From positions 1 through 64,000 of the forward strand of contig NZ_JOAI01000020.1 in assembly GCF_000717715.1 (NCBI RefSeq): a stretch of 64,000 nucleotides of DNA, read 5' to 3'. A program made the position numbers and the translations under genes. The notes below the pieces were generated by a model, which was not told the DNA's origin, made no database searches, and worked only from the letters and a program-made list of their open reading frames with translations. Shown one piece after another: positions 1-8,734 of this stretch; the first letter of the stretch is position 1; every line of letters starts with the position of its first letter. The stretch comes from Streptomyces sp. NRRL B-24484. Its GTDB lineage: Bacteria > Actinomycetota > Actinomycetes > Streptomycetales > Streptomycetaceae.

Positions 1-42
1 ACTGCAGGGGGGACCCTGTGGGAGAGTAGGACGCCGCCGAAC
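1..42 (+). rRNA. rrf: 5S ribosomal RNA, 3' end (partial)
   Basis: The first ~42 bases match the 3' third of actinobacterial 5S rRNA, including the loop E/helix IV segment around the GGGGGGACCC run and the terminal GCCGCCGAAC. The 5' two thirds lie outside the window. A strong terminator follows directly, so this is the end of an rRNA operon. The exact 3' base is uncertain by one or two positions. Confidence 0.9.
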
Positions 43-51
43 AATTCTTCT

Positions 52-88
52 GAGAAGCCCCGCCCGGGGACACCGGGCGGGGCTTCTC
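52..88 (+). terminator. Terminator of the rRNA operon
   Basis: A perfect 16-bp inverted repeat (52-67 and 73-88, GAGAAGCCCCGCCCGG and its complement) with a 5-nt loop lies 10 nt after the 5S 3' end. It has no U tract, as is usual for streptomycete terminators. Confidence 0.85.
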
Positions 89-200
89 GCATTTCCGGGC
101 CGGTTCTTCGCGTGCACGTGTGTGTCGGCGGTACGACAGGTTTCTTGCAGACCTGGAACATTCGTTGACCCGGGAACGGGCCGGCTGGAACGCTGAGAGC

Positions 201-284
201 GTGAGCCAAGCCGAGAGCCTCGTAGGGCGTCTGCACGTCGATCTCCGACGTCATGCCAGCGCCATCTGTGCCGCCTGCCGTTGA
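201..284 (+). CDS. Putative Cys-containing leader peptide of the sulfonate operon
   Basis: A 27-residue reading frame starting at GTG 201 encodes a peptide with the core RLHVDLRRHASAICAACR and then stops. Short peptides with an R(L/R)HVDL core and Cys residues near the C terminus are known in actinobacteria upstream of sulfur-assimilation genes and are thought to sense cysteine supply during translation (family knowledge). Here the peptide precedes an alkanesulfonate-type transport operon by about 260 nt, with Cys at residues 23 and 26 of 27. The ribosome binding site is weak. The role as an attenuator is inferred from composition and position. The 285-544 stretch that follows holds short GC-rich inverted repeats but no other convincing gene. 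Confidence 0.7.
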   Translation: MSQAESLVGRLHVDLRRHASAICAACR

Positions 285-544
285 CGGGCAGGCCCGCCAC
301 CGCGCCATGACGGCGCGCCGCCTCGCCGGCCTCACCTGAGCCTCCTGCCGCACTCCGGCACACCCGGGCTCCGCTCGCCCGACCGTTCCTCCGGCCTTCG
401 TGCCGGCCGTGGTCTTCCACTCGAACTCCCCGTGCCACCGCTCTCCCGTGACGGGCTCTTGCGCGCTGTCCTGCCGTTCGCCGGCGCCGTGCTGCCCGCT
501 TCCCGGAGGAGGGTGTGCCGCCCTTCCCGCAAAGGACCTCCGCC

Positions 545-1594
545 ATGCCCGCCACCTCCCGTCGCCAGTTCCTCGCGCTCGCCGCCGTGGGGGTCGCCGC
601 CGCTGCCTGCGGCCGGGCCACCGCCTCCTCCGGTTCCGGATCCGAGACCAAGAAGCTCAGATACCAGGGCTGGGCGGGGCAGGTGACCCTGCCCGAACTC
701 GCCGAGGACCTCGGCTACTTCGGCGATGTGAAGCTCGAATGGGTCGGCAACACCATCAGCGGCCCGCAGGACATCCAGTCCGCGGCGACCGGTCAGATCG
801 ACTTCGGCGGCGCCTTCAACGGCGCGGTGGTGAAGCTGATCGCGGCCGGTGCCCCGGTGAAGGCGGTGATCAGCTACTACGGCGTCGACGAGGCCGCGTA
901 CAACGGCTTCTACGTGTTGCAGGACAGTCCGATCCGCTCCGCCCGCGACCTGATCGGCAAGAAGGTCGGGATGAACACCCTGGGCGCGCACAGCGAGGCG
1001 ATCCTCGACATCTACCTGCAGCGCAACGGGCTCTCGCCGGCGGAGATCGCCAAGGTCGAGCCGATCGTGGTGCCGCCGGTGAACACCGACCAGTCCGTGC
1101 GCCAGAAGCAGATCGAGGTCGGCGTGCTGGGCGGCGTCCTGCGCGACAAGGCCCTGGCGGCCGGCGGGATCCGCCCGCTGTTCAGCGACTACGACCTGCT
1201 GGGCAGGTTCAGCGCCGGAACGTACGTCGTCACCGACCGCTTCCTCAAGCAGAACCCGAACACCGCGCGGACCTTCGTCACCGGTGTGGCCAAGGCGATC
1301 GAGTGGACGAGGACCACGCCCCGGGAGGAGGTCGTGGCCCGCAGCGTCGAGATCGTGAAGAAGCGCGGCCGCAACGAGGACACCGCGGCCCTGAAGTACT
1401 GGAAGTCCGCGGGCGTGGCGGAGACCGGCGGCCGGATCACCGACGAGGAGTTCAAGATCTGGATCGACTGGCTGGTGGCGCACGGCGACATCAAGGCCGG
1501 CCAGGTGAAGCCCGGCGACCTCTACACCAACGAGTTCAACGGCTACCCCGCGACCGCAGCGACGGCCGTGAGCCCCTCCCCGAGCAGGAGTTGA
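545..1594 (+). CDS. ssuA: Sulfonate/taurine-type ABC transporter, substrate-binding lipoprotein
   Basis: A protein of 349 residues that should capture a sulfonate or related anion outside the membrane and pass it to the permease encoded at 2401. The N terminus has a twin arginine (SRRQFLALAAVGVAAAACG) running into a lipobox-like AAAC, so it is probably an exported lipoprotein. The body has the NitT/TauT/SsuA periplasmic-binding fold pattern (YQGWAGQVTLPEL, WVGNTISGPQDIQSA, GKKVGMNTLG). I chose ATG 545 because it gives a compact signal peptide and has AAAGGA ahead; GTG 515 with GGAGGA is an alternative that adds ten residues. It is first in a tightly packed operon with the ATPase (3-nt gap). 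The substrate is inferred from context (TauD, leader peptide), not shown. Confidence 0.85.
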   Translation: MPATSRRQFLALAAVGVAAAACGRATASSGSGSETKKLRYQGWAGQVTLPELAEDLGYFGDVKLEWVGNTISGPQDIQSAATGQIDFGGAFNGAVVKLIAAGAPVKAVISYYGVDEAAYNGFYVLQDSPIRSARDLIGKKVGMNTLGAHSEAILDIYLQRNGLSPAEIAKVEPIVVPPVNTDQSVRQKQIEVGVLGGVLRDKALAAGGIRPLFSDYDLLGRFSAGTYVVTDRFLKQNPNTARTFVTGVAKAIEWTRTTPREEVVARSVEIVKKRGRNEDTAALKYWKSAGVAETGGRITDEEFKIWIDWLVAHGDIKAGQVKPGDLYTNEFNGYPATAATAVSPSPSRS

Positions 1595-1597
1595 GCG

Positions 1598-2404
1598 ATG
1601 AGCGCCGACATCTCCTTCCGTTCCGTCAGCAAGGTCTTCCAGGTCCGAGGCGAGGGCGCCTTCACCGCCGTGGACGGGGTGGACCTCGACATCGCCGCCG
1701 GTGAGTTCGCCGTGCTCGTCGGGCCCAGCGGCTGCGGCAAGTCCACCCTGCTCGACCTGCTGGGCGGGCTCACCGAGCCCACCTCCGGCGAGATCCTGCT
1801 GAACGGCCGCCCCGTCGCCGGGCCCGGCCCCGACCGCTCCACCGTCTTCCAGCAGTACGCGCTGCTGCCCTGGCGCACCGCGCAGGGCAACGTCGAGTTC
1901 GGCCTGGAGTCGATCGGCGTGCCGAGACGCCAACGTGCCGCCCGCGCACGGGAGTACCTGGCGCTGGTGGGCCTCACCGGCTTCGAGGACCGGCACCCGC
2001 ACGAGCTGTCCGGCGGCATGAAGCAGCGGGTCGCGATCGCCCGCAGCCTCGCGTACGACCCCGAGGTGCTGCTGATGGACGAGCCGTTCGCGGCGCTCGA
2101 CGCGCAGACCCGCGAGTCGCTGCAGGACGAGCTGCGGCGGATCTGGCAGCGGACCGGCAAGACCGTCGTCTTCATCACCCACGGCATCGAGGAGGCGGTC
2201 TACCTCGGCGGGCGGGTGGCCGTGCTCACCTCCCGCCCGGGCCGGGTCAAGCAGGTCGTCCCGATCGACCTCGGCGACCGGAGCGCCGCCCAGGACCTGC
2301 GCTCCAGCCCGGAGTTCGCCCGCTACCGGCACGAGATCTGGAGCCTGCTGCACGACGAGGTCAGCCGCGCCCAGCAGTTGGAGAGAGAGGTCAGCGCCGC
2401 ATGA
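1598..2404 (+). CDS. ssuB: ABC transporter ATP-binding protein (SsuB/TauB type)
   Basis: A cytoplasmic ATPase of 268 residues that powers the sulfonate-type importer. Walker A is GPSGCGKST (about residues 43-51), the signature is LSGGMKQR, Walker B is LLMDEPFAALD, and the switch His is in VVFITHGIEEA. The Q-loop is FQQYALLPW, typical of the nitrate/sulfonate/taurine subfamily. The stop overlaps the permease start (ATGA), so translation is probably coupled. Confidence 0.9.
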   Translation: MSADISFRSVSKVFQVRGEGAFTAVDGVDLDIAAGEFAVLVGPSGCGKSTLLDLLGGLTEPTSGEILLNGRPVAGPGPDRSTVFQQYALLPWRTAQGNVEFGLESIGVPRRQRAARAREYLALVGLTGFEDRHPHELSGGMKQRVAIARSLAYDPEVLLMDEPFAALDAQTRESLQDELRRIWQRTGKTVVFITHGIEEAVYLGGRVAVLTSRPGRVKQVVPIDLGDRSAAQDLRSSPEFARYRHEIWSLLHDEVSRAQQLEREVSAA

Positions 2405-3288
2405 GCACCGACGTCCGCCCGTCCGCCCCGCCCGTCCTCACCACGCCCAGGCCGTCGGCCGCCGGGACGCCCGCCGCACGGCCCCGGGATGCCGGTCGAA
2501 GTACGCGCCGCCCGTCCCGGCTGCCCCGCCTGCTGCTGACCGGTCTCACCAAGACCGTCGCGATCGCCGCCCTGCTCGCGGTGTGGGAGGCCGCCCCGCG
2601 GCTGGACCTCGTCGACCCGACCTTCCTGCCGCCGTTCAGCCAGGTCGTCGACGCCTGGTTCGGGCTGCTCGACAGCGGCCAGCTCGCCACCAACACCCAG
2701 GCCAGCCTGACCCGTTCGCTCAGCGGCTTCGGTCTCGCCGTCGCCCTCGGGGTGCCGCTCGGCCTGCTGATCGGCTGGTACCGGCCGATCGCCAACCTGC
2801 TCGGCCCGGTGCTCGAACTCTTCCGGAACACCGCCGCGTTGGCGCTGCTGCCGGTGTTCGTGCTGATCCTCGGGATCGGGGAGACGTCCAAGATCTCCAT
2901 CGTGCTGTACGCGTGCATCTGGCCCGTGCTGCTGAACACCATCAGCGCCGTCCGCACCGTCGACCCGACCCTGCTGCGGCTCGCCCGTTCACTCGACCTG
3001 TCGCCGTTCCGGCTCTTCCAGAAGGTGATCCTGCCGGCCTCCGTGCCGACCGTGTTCACCGGGATCCGGCTGGCCGGCGCGGTCTCCATCCTCGTCCTGG
3101 TCGCCGCCGAGATGGTCGGCGCCAAGGCCGGACTCGGCTACCTGATCAACGCCTCGCAGTTCAACTTCGCCATCCCGCAGATGTACGCGGGCATCGTCAC
3201 CATCTCCGTGATCGGCGTGCTCTTCAACCAGCTGCTGGTCGTCCTGGAGCGCCGCTTCACCGCCTGGCGCGCACCGGTGGGGGGCTGA
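2401..3288 (+). CDS. ssuC: ABC transporter permease (SsuC/TauC type)
   Basis: An integral membrane subunit of 295 residues with about six hydrophobic segments after a Pro/Arg-rich cytoplasmic N terminus of ~40 residues. The EAA-type coupling loop is visible as ARSLDLSPFRLFQKVILPAS, and the BPD_transp_1 pattern is typical of SsuC/TauC permeases. The start overlaps the ATPase stop by 4 nt. With the lipoprotein and ATPase it completes a three-part importer. Confidence 0.88.
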   Translation: MSTDVRPSAPPVLTTPRPSAAGTPAARPRDAGRSTRRPSRLPRLLLTGLTKTVAIAALLAVWEAAPRLDLVDPTFLPPFSQVVDAWFGLLDSGQLATNTQASLTRSLSGFGLAVALGVPLGLLIGWYRPIANLLGPVLELFRNTAALALLPVFVLILGIGETSKISIVLYACIWPVLLNTISAVRTVDPTLLRLARSLDLSPFRLFQKVILPASVPTVFTGIRLAGAVSILVLVAAEMVGAKAGLGYLINASQFNFAIPQMYAGIVTISVIGVLFNQLLVVLERRFTAWRAPVGG

Positions 3289-3291
3289 CGG

Positions 3292-4863
3292 ATGGACGAG
3301 ACCCTCGAACTGACCACGGACGTCCTGGTGGTGGGCGGCGGCCCGGCCGCCACCTGGGCCGCGCTCGACGCGGCCCGGGCCGGCGCCGATGTCGTCCTCG
3401 CCGACAAGGGCTACTGCGGCACCAGCGGCGCAACCGCCGCCGGTGGCACCGGAGTCTGGTACGTGCAGCCCGACCCGGCAGCCCGGGAGGCCGCCATGGC
3501 GAGCCGCGAGGGCCTCGGCGGCCACCTCGCCGACCGCGGCTGGATGGCCCGTGTCCTCGACCGCACCTACGCCAACATCAACGAGCTGGCGGAGACCGGC
3601 GGATACCCCTTCCCGACCGCGCCCGACGGCCGGCAGCCGCGCAACGGACTGCAGGGCCCGGAGTACATGCGCCGGATGCGGATCAGGAGCCGTCGCGCCG
3701 GGGTCCGGATCCTCGACCACAGCCCGGTCACCGAACTCCTCACCGCCGCCGACGGCTCGGTCGCCGGAGCGGCCGGCCACCGCCGGCAGGCCGGGCACCC
3801 CTACCGGGTGCGGGCCGGCGCGGTCGTCCTCGCCACCGGCGGCTGCGCCTTCCTCAGCGGGGCCCTCGGCACCGACACCGACACCGGCGACGGCGCCCTC
3901 TACGCGGCCGAGGTCGGCGCCGAACTCTCCGGCATGGAGTTCTCCAACGCGTACGGCATCGCGCCCGAGCACACCTCCGTCACCAAGACCGCCTTCTACT
4001 CCTTCGCCACCTTCTACCGGGAGGACGGCAGCGTGCTGGAGTGCGCCGCCAGCCAGGGCGGCCGCTCGGTGATCGCCCGCGAACTGCTCGGCGCCAAGGT
4101 GTACTGCACCCTCGACCGGGCCGACCCCGCCGCCTGGCAGGCGATGCGGCTCGCCCAGCCGAACTTCTTCCTCACCTTCGACCGGCTCGGCATCGACCCG
4201 TTCACCCAGCGGTTCGCGATCACCCTGCTCGCCGAGGGCACCGTCCGCGGCACCGGCGGCATCCGGATCGCCGGCGAGGACTGCCGCACCACCGTGCCCG
4301 GCCTGTACGCGGCCGGCGACGCCGCCACCCGCGAGGAGATCTGCGGCGGCTTCACCGGCGGCGGCAGCCACAACGCGGCCTGGGCGATGTCCTCGGGCAG
4401 CTGGGCCGGCACCGGCGCCGCGCGGTACGCCCTCGGGCCCGGCCGCGCCGCCCGCACCGGGCCGGTGCGGGCCGCGGGCGGCGCCGGACTGCGGCCGACC
4501 GGCGGCGGCAGCGCCGACCACCGCGAGGTGATCGCCGCCGTCCAGGGCGAGGTCCTGCCATACGACAAGAACTACCTGCGGCAGGGCGACACCCTCGGCA
4601 GTTCGCTCCGGGTGCTCGACGACGCCTGGCGGCAGCTGCGCGCGGGCCTGCGCGGCGAGGGCCGCGACGCGATCCGAGCCCGGCAGGCCGCCGCGCTCGC
4701 CGCCAACGCCCGCTGGATGTACCGCTCGGCGCTCGCCCGCACCGAGAGCCGCGGCATGGCCCGCCGACTTGACTTCCCCGACCAGGACCCGGCCCAGCAC
4801 CACCGGATCGCGACCGGCGGCCTGGACGAGGTCTGGACCCGCCCCGTGAAGGAGCCCGCGTGA
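3292..4863 (+). CDS. FAD-dependent oxidoreductase, fumarate reductase/AprA-like flavoprotein
   Basis: A protein of 523 residues with an N-terminal dinucleotide-binding motif (VLVVGGGPAATWAALDAARA, residues ~10-30), a second FAD contact (VVLATGGCAFLSG) and a C-terminal FAD segment (GLYAAGDAATREEICGGFTG). This layout is that of the succinate dehydrogenase/fumarate reductase/adenylylsulfate reductase flavoprotein family. It starts 3 nt after the permease and is followed by an 8Fe ferredoxin, which recalls the AprA/AprB pairing. It may oxidise or reduce a sulfur compound brought in by the transporter, but the substrate cannot be read from the sequence. The 3' end contains a 14-bp tandem duplication (4846-4873) that forms its last codons and the ferredoxin's ribosome binding site. 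Confidence 0.8.
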   Translation: MDETLELTTDVLVVGGGPAATWAALDAARAGADVVLADKGYCGTSGATAAGGTGVWYVQPDPAAREAAMASREGLGGHLADRGWMARVLDRTYANINELAETGGYPFPTAPDGRQPRNGLQGPEYMRRMRIRSRRAGVRILDHSPVTELLTAADGSVAGAAGHRRQAGHPYRVRAGAVVLATGGCAFLSGALGTDTDTGDGALYAAEVGAELSGMEFSNAYGIAPEHTSVTKTAFYSFATFYREDGSVLECAASQGGRSVIARELLGAKVYCTLDRADPAAWQAMRLAQPNFFLTFDRLGIDPFTQRFAITLLAEGTVRGTGGIRIAGEDCRTTVPGLYAAGDAATREEICGGFTGGGSHNAAWAMSSGSWAGTGAARYALGPGRAARTGPVRAAGGAGLRPTGGGSADHREVIAAVQGEVLPYDKNYLRQGDTLGSSLRVLDDAWRQLRAGLRGEGRDAIRARQAAALAANARWMYRSALARTESRGMARRLDFPDQDPAQHHRIATGGLDEVWTRPVKEPA

Positions 4864-4873
4864 AGGAGCCCGT

Positions 4874-5212
4874 GTGATCGAACTCGTCTCCGCCGCCCGC
4901 TGCATCGCCTGCGACAAGTGCATCAAGGTCTGTCCCACCGACGTCTTCGACCGGGGCGCGGACGGCGTCCCCGTGATCGCCCGGCAGGGCGACTGCCAGA
5001 CCTGCTTCCACTGCGAGGCCAACTGCCCCGTCGACGCCCTGTACGTCGACCCGCGCACCCGGCCGCAGCCCGTCCCGCACGACGAGGACGACCTCGCCGA
5101 CGCCGGACTGCTCGGCAGCTACCGGGCCCGGATCGGCTGGGGCCACGGCCGGACCCCCGGGGCGCTGCAGGCCATCGGTCCCGCCTTCGGGACCGCCCCC
5201 ATCACCTCCTGA
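4874..5212 (+). CDS. Ferredoxin with two 4Fe-4S clusters
   Basis: An electron carrier of 112 residues. Cys 10, 13, 16, 20 (CIACDKCIKVCP) and Cys 41, 44, 47, 51 (CQTCFHCEANCP) form two complete 4Fe-4S binding sets; the ~55-residue tail is rich in charged residues and Pro and has no further Cys. It begins with GTG, with GAAGGAG at 4862-4868 as ribosome binding site. The position next to the flavoprotein suggests that it is the flavoprotein's electron partner, as AprB is for AprA. Confidence 0.87.
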   Translation: MIELVSAARCIACDKCIKVCPTDVFDRGADGVPVIARQGDCQTCFHCEANCPVDALYVDPRTRPQPVPHDEDDLADAGLLGSYRARIGWGHGRTPGALQAIGPAFGTAPITS

Positions 5213-5246
5213 ACTCCCGACCCGCACCACGAAGAGGAGCACACCC

Positions 5247-6134
5247 ATGACCGCGTTCGAGCTCCACAAGGTCGGCGGCCGGATCGGCGCCGAGATCAGC
5301 GGCATCGACCTGTCGCAGCCGCTCGACGAGCCGACCGTCACCGCCCTCAACGACGCCCTCGTCGCCCACAAGGCGCTGTTCTTCCGCGGACAGCACCTCG
5401 ACGACCCGGGCCAGACCCGGTTCGCCGGCCACTTCGGCCCGCTCACCACCGCCCACCCGACCGTGCCCTCGCTGGACGGCCAGCCCAGCGTCCTCGCCGT
5501 CGACAGCGAGGACGGCGGCCGCGCCAACCAGTGGCACACCGACGTCACCTTCGTCCGCACCCCGCCCAAGGCGTCCACGCTGCGCAGCCTGGTCGTCCCG
5601 CCCTACGGCGGCAACACCCTGATCGCCGACACCCAGGCCGCCTACCGGGACCTCCCCGAGCAGCTGCGGGAGTTCGCCGACCGGCTGTGGGCCGTCCACA
5701 CCAACGACTACGACTACGCGCAGGGCAAGGAGCTCGACGACGCCGAGGCCGAGCGTCGCGCCGTCTTCACCTCGCGCACCTACCGCACCGCCCACCCCGT
5801 GGTCCGCGTCCACCCCGAGTCCGGCGAACGCGGCCTGTTCGTCGGCGGGTTCGCCGAGCGCATCCTCGGCCTGCCCACCGGTGCCTCGCACGACCTGCTG
5901 CGCACCCTGCAGTCGTACGTCACCCGGCCGGAGAACGTGGTGCGCTGGCGCTGGTCGGTCGGCGACGTCGTGCTCTTCGACAACCGCTCCACCCAGCACT
6001 ACGCGCCGGACGACTACGACGACCTGCCGCGCCGCCTGCACCGCGTCACCGTCGCCGGTGACGTCCCGGTCGGTGTCAGCGGCGAGCCCAGCTACATCGT
6101 GGAGGGCGACGACGCCGCGCACTACACCGGCTGA
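5247..6134 (+). CDS. tauD: TauD/TfdA-family Fe(II)/2-oxoglutarate dioxygenase
   Basis: An enzyme of 295 residues. The first metal ligands are in NQWHTDVTF (HxD) and the distal His is in the C-terminal LHRVTVAGDVP segment, with the 2-oxoglutarate-binding Arg close by (RRLHRV). TauD-family enzymes hydroxylate taurine or alkyl sulfonates and sulfates, releasing sulfite or sulfate. Placement after the transporter, flavoprotein and ferredoxin fits sulfur scavenging. GAAGAGGAG precedes the ATG. The true substrate is not determined. Confidence 0.88.
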   Translation: MTAFELHKVGGRIGAEISGIDLSQPLDEPTVTALNDALVAHKALFFRGQHLDDPGQTRFAGHFGPLTTAHPTVPSLDGQPSVLAVDSEDGGRANQWHTDVTFVRTPPKASTLRSLVVPPYGGNTLIADTQAAYRDLPEQLREFADRLWAVHTNDYDYAQGKELDDAEAERRAVFTSRTYRTAHPVVRVHPESGERGLFVGGFAERILGLPTGASHDLLRTLQSYVTRPENVVRWRWSVGDVVLFDNRSTQHYAPDDYDDLPRRLHRVTVAGDVPVGVSGEPSYIVEGDDAAHYTG

Positions 6135-6203
6135 GCCGGGGCACCGAGCGGCACCGCACCGGCCGCGCCGCGGGCACACCGCCCGCGGCGCGGCCGGGTG
6201 CGT

Positions 6204-7043
6204 TCACTTCCCCCAGACCTCCGCGACCTGTCCGGCGATCCGGCGGCCCTGGGCGAGGCCGGCCTCCGCGGCGGGCGTGCGGACGCCGGGGTCGAGCGGG
6301 TTCACACCGAACGCGGCCACGGACGCCTCGTCCGGGGTCACCGACAGCACCGCCGCGCCGCGCGCCTCCAAGGCGGCGACCTGCGCGGTCAGCGCCTCGT
6401 CCGGCAGGGGCGCCAGCACCAGCACCCGGCCGCCCTCGGCGAGATCGGCATTGGCCGAGCTGCGGACGCCGCCGTCCACGTACCGGGAGCCGCCCACCGA
6501 GACCGGCGGCCAGATCCCCGGGACGGCGCAGCTCGCCGCGACCGCATCGACCAGGCCCACCCCGGCCGTCCGGTCGATCAGCACCTCCTCGGCCGTGCCG
6601 GCGTCCACCGCCACCAGGGTGAGCGACCAGACCGGCCAGTCGTGCTGCGGCAGCCGCGCGGCGATCACCTCGCGGCGGGCGGGCTCGGAGACCGTCTCGG
6701 CGGCCAGTGCCATCTCGCAGACGGAGCGGCGGAGTTCCGCCGGGTCGACGGTCTCCTCGACGAGCTTCCCCCAGGCCGCGGTCAGCGCGGCGACGGCCGC
6801 CGGGTCAGGGGTCAACTCGGCGTTCTGCAGGGCGGATTCACTCTGCCTACGGTAGAGCTCGGTGAGCGGCAGCCCGCTCGCCAGCTGACCCGCCACGGTG
6901 GAGCCCGCCGACGTCCCCACCACCTGGTCCGCCGTGCCGGCCACGGCGACGCCCTCCGCCTCGAACCCGGCCAACAACCCGGTCAGCCAGGCGATCCCCG
7001 CCACACCGCCCCCGCCGAGCACCAATGACTTCCGGTCCGTCAT
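6204..7043 (-). CDS. Patatin-like phospholipase family protein
   Basis: A protein of 279 residues with the three patatin signatures: an oxyanion-hole Gly run (LGGGGVAGIAW near residue 10), the nucleophile elbow GTSAG, and the catalytic-Asp motif DGG (YVDGGVRS). It should be a serine acyl hydrolase acting on lipids. The start at 7043 is set by GAGGAGG seven bases ahead, and the Gly-rich motif then follows within ten residues. Its substrate and cellular role are unknown. Confidence 0.85.
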   Translation of the reverse strand: MTDRKSLVLGGGGVAGIAWLTGLLAGFEAEGVAVAGTADQVVGTSAGSTVAGQLASGLPLTELYRRQSESALQNAELTPDPAAVAALTAAWGKLVEETVDPAELRRSVCEMALAAETVSEPARREVIAARLPQHDWPVWSLTLVAVDAGTAEEVLIDRTAGVGLVDAVAASCAVPGIWPPVSVGGSRYVDGGVRSSANADLAEGGRVLVLAPLPDEALTAQVAALEARGAAVLSVTPDEASVAAFGVNPLDPGVRTPAAEAGLAQGRRIAGQVAEVWGK

Positions 7044-7163
7044 CCCCGCCTCCTCGTCCGTGGGAGCGGGGCATGGGTGCCGCACTCCGAGGATGCCAAC
7101 GGGCGGAAGTGGGCGGGGTGTTCCGTACCGGGAGCACGCGCCGTGCCGGAGGTGGTCATACCG

Positions 7164-7196
7164 CAGGGGCACGTGGGGGTACCCCACGTGCCCCTG
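7164..7196 (-). terminator. Perfect hairpin after the monooxygenase gene
   Basis: A 15-bp perfect inverted repeat (7164-7178 and 7182-7196, CAGGGGCACGTGGGG) closes on a 3-nt loop. It lies between the stop of the minus-strand monooxygenase (7222) and the start of the patatin gene (7043), and so probably terminates the former. Confidence 0.65.
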
Positions 7197-7221
7197 GGTT
7201 CCTCCCCGCGCGGGGGCGGGG

Positions 7222-8553
7222 TCAGGCCGCGGTGGACCAGCGGCCGGTGGGGCGGGGGAGGCCGTAGTGCTCGCGGAGGGTGCGGCCCGCGTAGCCCTCG
7301 CGGAAGAGGCCGCGCTTGCGGAGGATCGGCAGCACCTGCTCGACGAAGTCGGTGAGGCCGTCGGGCAGGATCGGCGGCATCACGTTGAAGCCGTCCGCGG
7401 CGCCCCGGGTGAACCAGGTCTCGATGTGGTCGGCGATCTGTTCGGGGGTGCCGACGGCGACCTGGTGGCCGCGGCCGCCGCCGAGCCGGCCGATCAGCTG
7501 CCGCAGGGTGAGGCCGTCCCGTTCGGCGAGGTCGCGGACGAGCTCGAAGCGGCTCTTGGCGCCGTTGATCGCCTGAACCGGCGGCAGCGGCGGCAGCGGG
7601 GCGTCCAGCGGGTGGTCGGTGAGGTCGACGCCGAGGACGCCGGAGAGCACGGAGACGGCCCGGGCGGGGCTGATCAGGGCGTCGAGCTCCTCGTCGAGGC
7701 GGCGGGCCTCGGCCTCGGTGGAGCCGATCACGGGGACGACACCGGGCAGGACCTTCACGTGCTGCGGGTCGCGTCCCGCGGCGGCGGCCCGCCGCTTGAG
7801 GTCGGCGTAGAAGGACTGCCCCTCCTCCAGGGTCTGCTGCGCCGTGAAGACGGCCTCCGCCCGGCGGGCGGCGAAGGCGCGGCCGCTGCCGGACGAGCCG
7901 GCCTGCACGAGCAGCGGGTGGCCCTGCGGGCTGCGCGGGATGTTGAGCGGCCCGCGGACGCGGAAGTGGGTGCCGGTGTGGTCGATCTCGTGCACCCGGT
8001 CGGGATCGGCGAAGGCGCCGGTGGAGCGGTCGAGCAGGAGGGCGCCGTCCTCCCAGCTGTCCCAGAGCGCGGTGACGACGTCGAGGAACTCGTCGGCCCG
8101 TTCGTAGCGGAGGGCGTGCTCCTGGTTGGCGTCGCGTCCGAAGTTCTGGGCGGCGCGGTCGCCGGCCGAGGTGACGATGTTCCAGCCGGCCCGGCCCCGG
8201 CTGATGTGGTCGAGCGAGGCGAACTGCCGGGCGAGGTTGTAGGGCTCGGAGAATCCGGTGGAGACCGTGCCGATGAGGCCGATCCGCTCGGTGACCACCG
8301 CGAGCGCGGTGAGCAGGGTGAACGGTTCGAAGTGGCTGATCAGGCCCCAGCCGCCGTCCGAGCGGGCCTCGACACCGTCGGCGAGGAAGACGGAGTCGAA
8401 GGAGGCCGCCTCGGCCTGCCGGGCGAGGTCCTGGAAGTGGCCGATGTCGGCGGCCTGCGCCGGGTCGGTCCGGGGGTGGCGCCAGGCGGCCTCGTGGTGG
8501 CCGACGCCCATGAGGAAGAGGTTGAAGTGCAGCTGGCGGTCGTTCTCGGGCAT
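7222..8553 (-). CDS. FMN-dependent LLM-class monooxygenase (NtaA/SnaA/DszA family)
   Basis: A protein of 443 residues of the bacterial-luciferase-like fold. Motifs include the N-terminal LHFNLFLMGVGHHEAAWR, the RGRAGWNIVTSAGDRAAQNFG segment and VQAGSSGSGRAFAARRAEAVF, all typical of NtaA/DszA/SnaA monooxygenases, which oxidise organosulfur or chelating compounds with FMNH2 from a partner reductase. No reductase gene is adjacent. The nearby sulfonate operon makes a sulfur-scavenging role plausible. The ATG at 8553 fits the family N terminus. Confidence 0.85.
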   Translation of the reverse strand: MPENDRQLHFNLFLMGVGHHEAAWRHPRTDPAQAADIGHFQDLARQAEAASFDSVFLADGVEARSDGGWGLISHFEPFTLLTALAVVTERIGLIGTVSTGFSEPYNLARQFASLDHISRGRAGWNIVTSAGDRAAQNFGRDANQEHALRYERADEFLDVVTALWDSWEDGALLLDRSTGAFADPDRVHEIDHTGTHFRVRGPLNIPRSPQGHPLLVQAGSSGSGRAFAARRAEAVFTAQQTLEEGQSFYADLKRRAAAAGRDPQHVKVLPGVVPVIGSTEAEARRLDEELDALISPARAVSVLSGVLGVDLTDHPLDAPLPPLPPVQAINGAKSRFELVRDLAERDGLTLRQLIGRLGGGRGHQVAVGTPEQIADHIETWFTRGAADGFNVMPPILPDGLTDFVEQVLPILRKRGLFREGYAGRTLREHYGLPRPTGRWSTAA

Positions 8554-8734
8554 GGCGGAGGGCTCCGGCTCGGAGAAGGGGACGAGGGGTCACCGCCATC
8601 CTCGGGGCGGCCCGGCGGGCGGACAACGATTCGTCGGCCCGGCGGAATTAATGCCCCGTTGACGGCCCGTTCGTACGGGTGGGAACGCTGGTCGGGCACT
8701 GGTCACGGCCCCGGGCGGAGCCGCCCGGCAGGGG

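Noticed and set aside
307..339. A second very short frame (MTARRLAGLT) after the Cys leader peptide
   Set aside because: It has no ribosome binding site, no Cys and no similarity to leader families.
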